64,000 nucleotides of DNA from Streptomyces sp. CGMCC 4.7035 (GTDB lineage: Bacteria > Actinomycetota > Actinomycetes > Streptomycetales > Streptomycetaceae). The stretch's first letter is position 1. Every line of letters begins with the position of its first letter. The translations under genes were made by a program, and so were the position numbers. Below are positions 28,901 through 35,241 of the stretch, piece by piece. The stretch covers positions 6,861,001 to 6,925,000 of the forward strand of contig NZ_CP134053.1 in assembly GCF_031583065.1 (NCBI RefSeq), given 5' to 3'. Below the pieces are notes generated by a model. That model worked only from the letters and a program-made list of their open reading frames with translations, made no database searches and was not told the origin of the DNA.

Positions 28901-29465
28901 AGTCACCGCCGTAGGCAGAGGCAAATGCCGAGTACCCGATGCTCAGACGAGTTTTGCCACCGCCTTTGGTGCCGACGACTTTCAGGATGACGCCCTTGAC
29001 GCCGAGCTTGGCGGCCGTGTTCTGGTCCAGAACTTGCACGCTGACGGACTGAGCCGCCACACCCTTGCCGGGCGCAGTCAGCGTTATCGGCAGAGAGCCC
29101 GGGGATGCCTTGGCCGTGCCATTGGCAGGCATAGTCAGTGATGCTTTGCCAGCCTTCGGCCAAGTTATCTGCTGTTGCTGGTCATGGCGCGCCCGGGCGG
29201 CAGCTGCCTGGTCCGCCTCGGCGGCCTTCTTCACCACCGCAGCAGCCTGCTTGTTCGCCTTGGCCGTGAACGGGGTGACCTTGGCAGCGCGCGGATCCTT
29301 CAGCTCGGGCCTGCCGAGCGGATCGGGGGCCGAAGCGAAGGCAACGGGAGTGAGCAGGCCTGGCAGGAGGGCCAGACCGGTAGCTGCGGCGATGCGGCGG
29401 GACCAGCGTTTTCTGGTTCCGCCCCCGCGGCCTGCTGATGGCCCGGGTATGCCTAAAGAATTCAT
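22935..29465 (-). CDS. Secreted RHS/YD-repeat polymorphic toxin with deaminase-like C-terminus
   Basis: Protein of 2176 residues from the ATG at 29465, GGAAG about 12 nt upstream. Residues about 18-45 are a signal peptide. An N-terminal secretion/shell region contains PLRVPPAAAGPQPDLAISYDSG. Many YD-type repeats follow (for example TGYTYTPAGQQLTITGPDKT and YEYDLFGRQTAAVDPDKG), then the RHS core boundary YDPSIGQFLSVDPLLAPDAP, ending near residue 1878. After this comes a variable region with a Gly/Val-rich hydrophobic stretch, then a C-terminal domain (about 2075-2176). That domain carries GTHTEEDL (HxE, His2110 and Glu2112) and SEREPCARKC (Cys2134, Cys2138), the Zn-binding pattern of the cytidine-deaminase-like fold. 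The Cys spacing is CxxxC rather than the usual CxxC. It is probably a contact or secreted toxin that edits nucleic acid. The LamG protein lies upstream and the immunity gene downstream. Confidence 0.85.
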   Translation of the reverse strand: MNSLGIPGPSAGRGGGTRKRWSRRIAAATGLALLPGLLTPVAFASAPDPLGRPELKDPRAAKVTPFTAKANKQAAAVVKKAAEADQAAAARARHDQQQQITWPKAGKASLTMPANGTAKASPGSLPITLTAPGKGVAAQSVSVQVLDQNTAAKLGVKGVILKVVGTKGGGKTRLSIGYSAFASAYGGDWAGRLRLFRLPDCALDHPTQATCRTRTELDSTNNRAQDRIAAPLTLASSSRPMMLALAAGTKSGAGDYKATPLSASSTWEAGGSSGSFTWSYPLRVPPAAAGPQPDLAISYDSGAVDGRTANTNNQGSQIGEGFDLTSSYIERKYGSCDDDGQDGKYDLCWKYDNASLVLNGKASELVKDDTTGKWHLKDDDASTVTRGTDAENDDDNGEYWTIVTGDGTKYVFGLNKLDGAATDERTQSVWTVPVFGDDEGEPGYSDGTSFSGRAKKQAWRWNLDYVEDTHGNAMSYWYTAEQNNYDKLGDDNTGTGYVRGGYLKEIRYGQRAGALFSGSPAASDKVVFDYAERCLASGTGCDSLTEDTRDNWPDVPFDAICKNDDKCTGNIGPTFFTRKRLTTITTYAWNAAASTPAFEAVDVWSLKQLYLDPGDTGDSTDQSLWLDEIKHTGKRGADLSLDPVKFSHVMLPSRVDGAADDILPLNKPRLKTVTSETGAQTIVTYLDADCTAGGTKPKLDENTKRCYPVYWSPNGEKDPVLDWFQKYPVSSVSTTDPRGGSEAVQHTYQYTGGGAWHYNEDPMTPAKERTWSIWRGYGQVTHLTGISSKPQSKTVTVYLRGMNGDRVLEADGKTLDPDTRKTVKVSGIKAGEITDSEQYAGFTRETVTYNGDAEVTGTVNDPWSKRTATQHKSYADTEAYYVRTGATHSRTNITSKLTPYDRVRTVKTTYDDYGLAETVEDQGDEAVSGDEKCTRTWYARNDDKGINSLVSRTRTVAKTCATADSALDLPADSSKPGDVVSDTAVVYDAPAATAWSPSQKPTKGEATWTGRAKSYGSDDAPTWQKVSTTTYDTLGRPAIVQDTNDLQVSKTTYVPVAAGPLTSTVVEDAKLYKTTTNVDFATGATLKVTDPNNKVTESEYDSLGRTINVWLPNRLKVLSKTPNYVYNYKVTSSEMSWVSTSTLKGDGSGYNTSYTFYDSLLRTRQTQSPSPQGGRLITLTLYDTRGLAVSQQSDIWDSTSVPAAKAVETSEGQAPIQTDTTYDGAERPVKAVTKVYGVTRWTTDTTYNGDTVATTAPTGGQATAVVTNALGQTTERREYAGPQPTGTQYTTTGYTYTPAGQQLTITGPDKTKWSYEYDLFGRQTAAVDPDKGRATTEYNALDQVTKTTNANAKNNTLLYEYDVLGRKTGMWQTDKTDANKLAAWTFDSLAKGQLDTSVRYDGGVPGKAYTQKVTAYDNLYQVTGSQLILPDGDDSDPLVTAGVPSKLSFTTGYNADGTISQYTSPAVGGLPAETVSYKYDATGHQISSTGTTGYLQGAGFSPQGDLRQLTLGMDGASSAKKAYLNWDYEAGTRRLTRSYVTDDVHGYMPQELKFTQDDAGNVTSIFDATTQGGTTKADFQCFAYDGYSRMTEAWTPKNADCAASGRTVSNIDGAAPYWTSYTYTDGGQRKTEKQHTSSGDKTTTYTYDATSDNKPHTLDNTTGATTASYVYDSTGNTTSRPGPTAQQTLAWNTEGKLAGLTEGTKETSYLYDANGELLIRRAKADGDTVLYLGGGNEVRLTVKGTTKTLSGTRYYTANGQTIAVRTAVSGTAGTKLSFLAADHHGTSSVSLDASTYAVTKRYSTPFGVSRGTKAANWPDDKAFLGKPADGSTGLTHVGAREYDPSIGQFLSVDPLLAPDAPQSLNGYSYADNTPVTSSDPTGLCNDGSCPTRPGPGYENTTPGHVPGKPKKSANTQYAENGESYNGTSHTSSTGDTSSASDTRYSCSGVGPAEVCKPVTGPEDSSTSGGNYLSSLVQNSDFWSGLLQTIGGAISEAGGGVLLASGVVECAVGVLCEVGVPSVAGGTGLIVTGKPMIDSGSDKLGRAFREADGAASGEGSGSSTQVEYGSTDLSRSVQLQRLIDKRKNGNYGAARLEDGTILVGRSASGTHTEEDLIRQAGGRKIVDLYSEREPCARKCQKLVKDMNVTWSYRWNGVDREASNAALNKAIKELFDSP

Positions 29466-29571
29466 GGTGGGTTCTTCCTACGCGGCGCCAAGCCGTGTCC
29501 GGCCGGGCGCGTGCCTTGAGAAGGATGAAGAGGAGAGAAGGAAAAAGAGAGATACAGGGGTGCTGCTGCCG

Positions 29572-29598
29572 GGCCGCCCGCTCATGGAGCGGGCGGCC
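29572..29598 (-). terminator. Hairpin between LamG and RHS genes
   Basis: A perfect 12-bp stem (GGCCGCCCGCTC/GAGCGGGCGGCC) with a 3-nt loop lies in the 155-bp gap, followed about 20 nt later on the reverse strand by a pyrimidine/T-rich run. It may partly uncouple the two genes. Confidence 0.55.
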
Positions 29599-29620
29599 TA
29601 CGACAGCCAGTGCCCCAATG

Positions 29621-32600
29621 TCAGATGTTGTCGGGAGTGCTCAGAACTTGGGATCGGACCTGGTCGGCAGTCATCGCTCCAGTCCAGATCCTCAGATCCT
29701 GCAGGCCGCCGAGCAGGTAGTTGCCCGTGCTGCCGGCTGTGGTGCCCCGGCCCAGGCTGAGTTCGCCGCTGCCCTGCTGCGGGGCCGTGAATCCGGCCGT
29801 GTCATCGGCTGACTGGTCGTACTCGCCGACATACAGGTGAAGCTTGCCGTAGCGAGTCTCGGACCTGGAGCCGTCGGCAGGATCGGTCCACTCCCAGGAC
29901 TCCTGCGCGTCGAAGACACCCGTGATATCCACCCACGTACCCAGCTCGGCTGCGTCTGCGGCGGGTACTTCCGCGCTCTCGGTGACCTTGCCGTCCGAGC
30001 CCACCGCGGTGCGGGTGAACTTCCATTGATAGACGTCGTCCGCAGGCTTGACCACCCACAGCGCCCAGGACGACTCCCCGCTCATCCGCTGTGCCGCAAC
30101 CTGAGCCTTGTAGCCGACCGGTTTGGCCTTCAGTTGCAGCTCGTCCAAGCGGACCTTGGCCGACACCGTGAAGGACCCGGTCTCGTCGACCACCGGTCCC
30201 GTGGCGGCGGCGTACCCGGACGTCCCGTCCAGGTACAAGGCGTTGTCGTCCTCGTTCAGCTTGGCTCCGGAGGCCGACAGCTTCATCGACGTCAGCGGGT
30301 AAGCCGTGCCTTCTGCGATCTCGGTGCCCTTGGCCGAGGTGGCGTCCCACTGGGCCACCAGTTCATTGGCGGGCACGCCATCTTTGCGGAGCTGGGCGTC
30401 GTCGGCGACTTGCTCCGGCGACAGGGCCTGCTGCCACACCGCGACCTCATCCAGCAAGCCGAAATAGTAGTTTCCGTATGTGCCGCCGCCCTTCGAGCGA
30501 CCGAACTGCAGGCCGCCAGTGGCATTCCAGGGGGTGTAGGTGGACGCCTCCTTGGCCAGCACCACCGGCTGGCCCTGGGGCCGACCGTTGATGAACAGCT
30601 GAATGGTGTCGTTGGACGGATCCGTGTCGGGGAGGTTGTCATCGCCTTCCGTCTTGAACACGCCCGCCACGTGCGTCCACACATTCAGAGGCGGATTCTC
30701 CTGGTCCGCCAGCGAGCGGATGTAGGCCACGCTCTTTTGGTCCTTGTCCGCGCGACTGAAAATCCACTTTTTGTATGCGGCGGAGTAGTACAGCGCGAAT
30801 GCGCTGCCGTCGGTTCCGGGTGCGGACACAATGACCCGGTTGGCGGAGGCGTTCGACAGCTGCACCCAGGCAGATACCGTGAAGGACTCGTTGGTGTTGA
30901 GCACGGCTGTTGCCGTCGCTGCGTAGCCGGTCTGCTGAGCAGGATCGGTGGTGTCGTCGTTCAAGCGCAGCGAATAGTCAGCATCGCCGCGACGGGCCCT
31001 GGTCGACCAGCCGGTTCCTGCGTCGCCGACCAGCGTCGCGTTGTGGCGAGTGCCTTCGGTGGCGGTGTCTTTGGCCGTCATCAGGCCCGAGCCGGGAGCG
31101 CCGTCGTCGAAGTGCCAACGGCCCACCGCGCCCTTAGCCGGCGCCACCTTGAAGGTGAACTCCTGGGGTGTGCCCCACCGGTTGTAGACGTCCTTGGCCC
31201 GCACCGACAGCACCTGCGTGCCCGACAGCGGCGGGGTCACATCGTTGACCGTGACCGCGAGACCGCCCGTAACCTTCTTGGCGGAAGTAGTCAGCAACTT
31301 CCACTCGTAGGCGGTGACGTCGGTGTGGCCGCTGGAGTCGATGTCTGCGGTGTTGGGCCAGAAGGTGAAGGAGCCAGGGACACCCGGCCCGCCCTTGCCC
31401 TCACACACCGTGGCGCACTCGGTGTAAGGAGAGCCTGCGGTGATCCGCGGCGCTTTCGGCGCCGTCGAGTCAATTTTGAAGTAACACCAGCCGCTGTAAG
31501 AGGACCACAGGTCCCCGCTCTTGCCGTCGTAGGCCCAGTGCGACTGCGTCCGCGCCTTATAGCGGTAGAGGCCCCTGTCCGCACGGTCGCTGGTGCGCAT
31601 CTTCTCCAGCGTGCCATCGGGATGCCAGCCCGTGTCGGGCATGTACCCACTCCACACCTGGTGCCAGGCGGCATCGTCACCGCGCTCGACCACGTACTCA
31701 GCCTGCAGGGAGCCCTCTTCAGCGCCCTGATGGGACTCCACCAGCGTCTGCACGCTGGCCTGCACTATCGGGTCCGTGCGGGTGACGATCAGCGGGTCGG
31801 TGGCCGACTTCTTGCAATAGGCAGTAGTGCCGTTGCCTGGGATGATGCCGACGCTTGTGGGCACACCGGGCTTGTAGGCAAAGACGACCTGCAACTCGGC
31901 GTTGTCGTCGAACCGCTTCCAGGCCCGCGGGTCGCTCTCGTCCTTGGCCCGCAGCATCAACGTCAAACGGCTGATCTTGCCGTCCGCGAACGAGCGGACG
32001 GTGCTCTTCAGATTCTCGTCCGGCTCCTCGGGATTGTCGTTGAACTCGATCCACTTGTCGGGCTGGTCCGGGCTGCACAGATCACCACGGCCGGCCGAGA
32101 TGTAACGGTCGCCCATCTGGTCCAGCTGAGCGGGACCAGGCCACCGGGTGCCCTCAGAGATGTTGTCGGTGCGCTCCAGATCCACCCAGTGCGGATCACA
32201 GTTGAACGACCACGTCTCACGGGCTCGGAAGGTCGCATCCAGCACGTACTTGCCCGCCAGCTTGGTGGGCGCGAACTCGAAGTACATGCGGTCCACGTAG
32301 CCGCCGCCGCAGGTGTAGCCGTCCGCGGTGCCGCATTTGCCGACACCCTTGTCCCCGTCGAACATCCAGAACTTGTCGCCGTCGGAGGAGATCTTCGTAC
32401 GTTCCGAGGCGCCCAGGCCAACCGACGGGTCGATGAAGACCGGGTAGACGGTGTCCTTACCACGCAGCAGATCCAGATCCGGGTGCACCGCGACGGTGCC
32501 GACGTCCACCTTCACCGGCAGCACCGCGGTGGCATCACCCTCCCCGGGCTGTGACGGATCATCCTGCGACTGCCCCTCCGCGGCCTTCGCGGCGTTGGCC

Positions 32601-33400
32601 CTCATCAACTGGGTCTGAGTGCCTGATTCGCCGTCACCGGCCGAATCCCACATCTGCCCCGCAGGCCCACGGAAGACGGCGTTGCCGTCCTCGTCGATTG
32701 CCCGCAGGCCACCACCAGCGCCCGGCACCACGGACAGCCCGTGCCCGGACGCAGTCAGCTTGACCTGCTCCAACGCAGGGTTCTGGGCCGCCTCCGGCGT
32801 TTTGACCACCAGCACCTCGCGGTAGCCCTCAGCCGTAGCCGTCAGCTGCAGGTCCACCCCGTCGAACACACCTGCGTAAGTGGCCGTTGCACCACTCAGC
32901 GTCGGCTCCGGCAACGCATCGGCCCACCCCAATGTGACCGAACGGCCATCCTTGGCAAGGCGGATCATGTCCGCGCCCGAACCACCACCTGCGAACGACA
33001 GATCGACCACCGCACCCTTTGGAGCGATCCGCCCGTCCGGCCTCCGCTCCAAAACGGGATCGACCTGGCCCCAATCACCGTCCTGCTGTTTCACACGCTG
33101 AGGCGTCGTGGACTGCGTCAACGTGAATGAGCCATCCGGGTTGGCCCGGGTCGTGGAGTACTCGGTGCGATCCGCCGTCACCTCCACGGGCTCGCCCGAA
33201 GCCTGAGCTTGCGCCGAGGCCGTCGCCTCATCCACCACGCCGGACCCCGCCTTGTCGGCTACCGAGGTCGACGCGACCGCCGCCGCCGGAAGTACGGGCA
33301 GTAACGACAACACCAGCGACGCGGCCACACCCCCCAATAACCCACCGCGCGTTCTTCGCACCCTCCGCACAGGTGTCACAACACCCCACTCTGGCTTCAC
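29621..33400 (-). CDS. Large secreted LamG-domain protein
   Basis: Protein of about 1259 residues. I choose the GTG at 33400 (VKPEWGVVTPVRRVRR) because GGGGGAAG lies just upstream; the open frame extends 46 codons further but those cross promoter-like DNA. The signal segment GGLLGGVAASLVLSLLPVLP occupies residues about 22-45. A long region (about 60-740) resembles the N-terminal portions of Streptomyces wall-associated proteins that accompany RHS proteins. Two LamG/concanavalin-like domains follow (about 765-965, with TNESFTVSAWVQLSNAS and LNVWTHVAGVF; and about 1010-1250, with TGSFTVSAKVRLDELQ and GTWVDITGVFD). It lies upstream of the RHS toxin in the same direction and probably helps its display or release. 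No catalytic motif is visible. Confidence 0.82.
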   Translation of the reverse strand: MKPEWGVVTPVRRVRRTRGGLLGGVAASLVLSLLPVLPAAAVASTSVADKAGSGVVDEATASAQAQASGEPVEVTADRTEYSTTRANPDGSFTLTQSTTPQRVKQQDGDWGQVDPVLERRPDGRIAPKGAVVDLSFAGGGSGADMIRLAKDGRSVTLGWADALPEPTLSGATATYAGVFDGVDLQLTATAEGYREVLVVKTPEAAQNPALEQVKLTASGHGLSVVPGAGGGLRAIDEDGNAVFRGPAGQMWDSAGDGESGTQTQLMRANAAKAAEGQSQDDPSQPGEGDATAVLPVKVDVGTVAVHPDLDLLRGKDTVYPVFIDPSVGLGASERTKISSDGDKFWMFDGDKGVGKCGTADGYTCGGGYVDRMYFEFAPTKLAGKYVLDATFRARETWSFNCDPHWVDLERTDNISEGTRWPGPAQLDQMGDRYISAGRGDLCSPDQPDKWIEFNDNPEEPDENLKSTVRSFADGKISRLTLMLRAKDESDPRAWKRFDDNAELQVVFAYKPGVPTSVGIIPGNGTTAYCKKSATDPLIVTRTDPIVQASVQTLVESHQGAEEGSLQAEYVVERGDDAAWHQVWSGYMPDTGWHPDGTLEKMRTSDRADRGLYRYKARTQSHWAYDGKSGDLWSSYSGWCYFKIDSTAPKAPRITAGSPYTECATVCEGKGGPGVPGSFTFWPNTADIDSSGHTDVTAYEWKLLTTSAKKVTGGLAVTVNDVTPPLSGTQVLSVRAKDVYNRWGTPQEFTFKVAPAKGAVGRWHFDDGAPGSGLMTAKDTATEGTRHNATLVGDAGTGWSTRARRGDADYSLRLNDDTTDPAQQTGYAATATAVLNTNESFTVSAWVQLSNASANRVIVSAPGTDGSAFALYYSAAYKKWIFSRADKDQKSVAYIRSLADQENPPLNVWTHVAGVFKTEGDDNLPDTDPSNDTIQLFINGRPQGQPVVLAKEASTYTPWNATGGLQFGRSKGGGTYGNYYFGLLDEVAVWQQALSPEQVADDAQLRKDGVPANELVAQWDATSAKGTEIAEGTAYPLTSMKLSASGAKLNEDDNALYLDGTSGYAAATGPVVDETGSFTVSAKVRLDELQLKAKPVGYKAQVAAQRMSGESSWALWVVKPADDVYQWKFTRTAVGSDGKVTESAEVPAADAAELGTWVDITGVFDAQESWEWTDPADGSRSETRYGKLHLYVGEYDQSADDTAGFTAPQQGSGELSLGRGTTAGSTGNYLLGGLQDLRIWTGAMTADQVRSQVLSTPDNI

Positions 33401-33409
33401 GACTTCCCC

Positions 33410-33530
33410 CACATATGGATCTTGTAAAGGTCCGGGAAAGTCAAGGCCTCGCCACCCGGCACAGTCAATCGGGTGTGACACAGCACACACATAGAGATCC
33501 GAATCGACCCTGAGCTGCACATATAGATCC
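33410..33530. promoter_or_regulatory. Three copies of a CACATA..GATC motif upstream of the LamG gene
   Basis: CACATATGGATC (33410-33421), CACATAGAGATCC (33488-33500) and CACATATAGATCC (33518-33530) are direct repeats in the leader of the LamG gene. The last two start 30 bp apart. A TTGACT lies between them and the gene on the reverse strand. They could be binding sites for a regulator of the toxin locus. Confidence 0.4.
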
Positions 33531-33794
33531 AGCCACATTCACAATGCAGGTAAAACCTGCATATCAGAGTGCAAGACCGCCATTCGACACATTTGCTGTC
33601 AACCTCGAGGGGATCGAAACAGCTTCGCCGACTCGGTGGCTCGCCAGCGAAGAACTCAGCCGCCGACGGGGCACGACGTACGACACGGCCAATGACGGCT
33701 GACTGGAGCCGCCCCACCTGCGTAGGCTGCTCGTCGTTACCGCCGCCCCCGCCACTGACCGGGACGCCGGGCGCCTGCTCACCGAAGCTCCGGG

Positions 33795-33900
33795 CGCGCT
33801 CCGCGAGTCGATCGATGGACACAGGAGACCGCTCCGGCAACAGGGCGGCGGCCCTGGCCAGATCGTAGGGCCGAGACATACGGCCCCTCCCCGCCGCCAT
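33795..33900 (-). pseudogene. Fragment resembling the end of an XRE/DUF5753 regulator
   Basis: Reverse-strand codons give RPYDLARAAALLPERSPVSI followed by DRLAE. These align with RSYDLARAAALSPEASLAFI followed by GRVAE at the C-terminus of the intact XRE regulator at 21228-22058, and the DNA is also similar. The fragment is joined to a short unrelated start (AAGGAGG followed by an ATG at 33900), and downstream codons do not continue the family. It sits on the far side of the LamG-RHS-immunity block from the intact gene, so it may be a scar of the event that placed the island. Confidence 0.6.
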
Positions 33901-34027
33901 AACCTCCTTCTCACGGCCCCCAGCCGCCCTCCTCAGTCACCCCCGGTCGGCCAGGACGAATTCCCACGACGGCGACGACCCCGGCTGGTTACGCTGGCCC
34001 GCCGCCAGAAACCGGGAAGGTGCCGCC

Positions 34028-34468
34028 ATGAGCCAGTACTTCGACATGGGCGACGAGACCCTGTGGAACCCGTCCAACGGGGCGTCCCGCTTGTTCCTGC
34101 GCCAACTGGCGGTCTTCGAGGCGGAGCTGGGACTCTCGTCGGGTATCGGGCCGATGGAGAGCGACGAGTGCCAGATCGAGCGGGACTCCTTTGAGCTCTT
34201 CGTCAACGCCCTGTTGGCGCGGCACCGCAGAACGAGTCACGGGATCGTGCTGGCCCTCTCCGAAGGCTTCATCGCGACGGTGCTGGTGCTCGCGGAGCGC
34301 GCCGGGATCACGGTGGACTGGGCACTGCTCGGCGCCACTCCGGACGGCGCGCTCCAGGATGTGCAGGTCTCGACCCTTACGGGGATGTCCACCCCGCCGG
34401 AGGGTGAGACCTGGGCGTCACGGCTGCAAGAAAGGTCATGGGAGCTGGGACGCTTCATGGCCCGTTGA
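34028..34468 (+). CDS. DUF6086-family hypothetical protein
   Basis: Cytoplasmic protein of 146 residues from the ATG at 34028, with GGGAAGG about 8 nt upstream. It begins MSQYFDMGDETLWNPSNGAS and contains SGIGPMESDECQIERDSFEL, which I recognise as the DUF6086 family found widely in Streptomyces. It is helical with no catalytic motif. Its function is unknown. It stands alone at the right edge of the accessory region. Confidence 0.75.
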   Translation: MSQYFDMGDETLWNPSNGASRLFLRQLAVFEAELGLSSGIGPMESDECQIERDSFELFVNALLARHRRTSHGIVLALSEGFIATVLVLAERAGITVDWALLGATPDGALQDVQVSTLTGMSTPPEGETWASRLQERSWELGRFMAR

Positions 34469-34516
34469 CAAGGCGTCGGCTGCTGCCGCGCTCGGGTGCG
34501 CCGGGAAACATGAAAA

Positions 34517-34550
34517 AGCCTTCCTCCCCGACACCTCGGGGAGGAAGGCT
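34517..34550 (-). terminator. Intrinsic terminator with U-tract after tRNA-like gene
   Basis: A perfect 15-bp stem (arm AGCCTTCCTCCCCGA) with loop CACC is followed on the reverse strand by TTTTTCA. It starts 6 nt after the 3' end of the tRNA-like sequence. It also lies 48 bp beyond the stop of the DUF6086 gene on the other strand. Confidence 0.8.
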
Positions 34551-34555
34551 ATTTG

Positions 34556-34625
34556 AGCGCCGGGCAGGCCTTGCACCTGCATCTTCCCGCAGGAAGCGGG
34601 ACGTCTTTCCTTGGACCACCAACGC
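34556..34625 (-). tRNA. Unusual tRNA-like gene, possible tRNA-Gly(UCC)
   Basis: Seventy reverse-strand bases fold as a cloverleaf. The acceptor stem is GCGTTGG/CCGGCGC (7 pairs, two G-U). U8 is present. The D-arm is GTC/GAC with loop CAAGGAAA containing GG. The anticodon arm is TCCCG/CGGGA with loop CTTCCTG (U33, anticodon UCC, U37). A 4-nt variable region follows, then the T-arm GCAGG/CCTGC with loop TGCAAGG (U54, C56 and A58 kept, G at 55). CCA is not encoded. A U-tract terminator follows immediately. The odd U37 and G55 and the 3-bp D-stem make it atypical. It may be a specialised tRNA, a phage- or element-derived tRNA, or a tRNA-shaped regulatory RNA. Confidence 0.55.
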
Positions 34626-34664
34626 CTGGCCGACCAGGAGGACCTGGCCGCGATCTCAAGATCG

Positions 34665-34694
34665 ACTCTAGCCCATTCGCCTCCATGGACACAA
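34665..34694 (-). promoter_or_regulatory. Possible promoter of the tRNA-like gene
   Basis: On the reverse strand TTGTGT (34694-34689) and TAGAGT (34670-34665) are separated by 18 bp. The second box lies 40 bp upstream of the tRNA-like 5' end. Confidence 0.35.
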
Positions 34695-34703
34695 CCCTGG
34701 AGA

Positions 34704-35072
34704 TCAGAGAAGTGGCCGCCCGGGCGGCAGTGCGGGGCCGCTGGAAGCACTGAGGTACCCCTGCGCCGTCACGGGATAGGCGGGAGCGGCAGGCAACGGG
34801 CCCACCACCCGGGACAGGTCCCTGAGTATCCGCTCGGCCTCACCGCGCACCTGGGCGGGAACGTCGCCGCGTTCCTTGATGAGCTGTTGGTAGATCGGAG
34901 CATCCTGAAACACGTACAAGGCCTTCTGTCGGTGGTGTCGCTGCGAGCTCGGAAGCGAGTGCCGAGTGTACGGCGCGTGCCAAGTCGTCCGACGGCGGAA
35001 CGGGGGCGGTTGCGGGTGCACCGCAGCACGGTGGGAGTCACGCCGGGAGCAGTGCGCCGGCACGGAGAGCAT
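34704..35072 (-). CDS. Small hypothetical protein, start uncertain
   Basis: The C-terminal half (YVFQDAPIYQQLIKERGDVP then AQVRGEAERILRDLSRVVGP) is well-formed protein sequence with G/C-ending codons and looks like a small conserved Streptomyces protein. The N-terminal 45 residues are Arg/His/Pro-rich and unconvincing, and the ATG at 35072 has no ribosome site. The true start may lie near 34960 or the gene may be degraded at its 5' end. It is divergent from desE. No function can be proposed. Confidence 0.4.
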   Translation of the reverse strand: MLSVPAHCSRRDSHRAAVHPQPPPFRRRTTWHAPYTRHSLPSSQRHHRQKALYVFQDAPIYQQLIKERGDVPAQVRGEAERILRDLSRVVGPLPAAPAYPVTAQGYLSASSGPALPPGRPLL

Positions 35073-35171
35073 CCGCGAGCAGACGGCGATGCAGCTCGGA
35101 CGGTTTCGTGCGGCGCCGGGGCGACGAAGTTCAGTCAGATCTTCGGATTCGCCCGCCTCCTGGACAAGTAG

Positions 35172-35190
35172 TGAGGTTAGGCTAACCTAC
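35172..35190. promoter_or_regulatory. Iron box upstream of desE
   Basis: The 19-bp TGAGGTTAGGCTAACCTAC closely fits the DmdR1/IdeR/DtxR consensus TTAGGTTAGGCTAACCTAA. It lies 51 bp upstream of the desE ATG, so expression should be repressed when iron is plentiful. Confidence 0.92.
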
Positions 35191-35241
35191 CTTCGAACTC
35201 GCCCGGCGGACCTCCGCCCCGTTCGAAGGCAGACCACACTC

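Noticed and set aside
33401..33538. N-terminal extension of the LamG protein beginning MWLDLYVQL
   Set aside because: Encoded by the repeated CACATA..GATC leader DNA, and it would place the signal peptide about 65 residues inside the protein.
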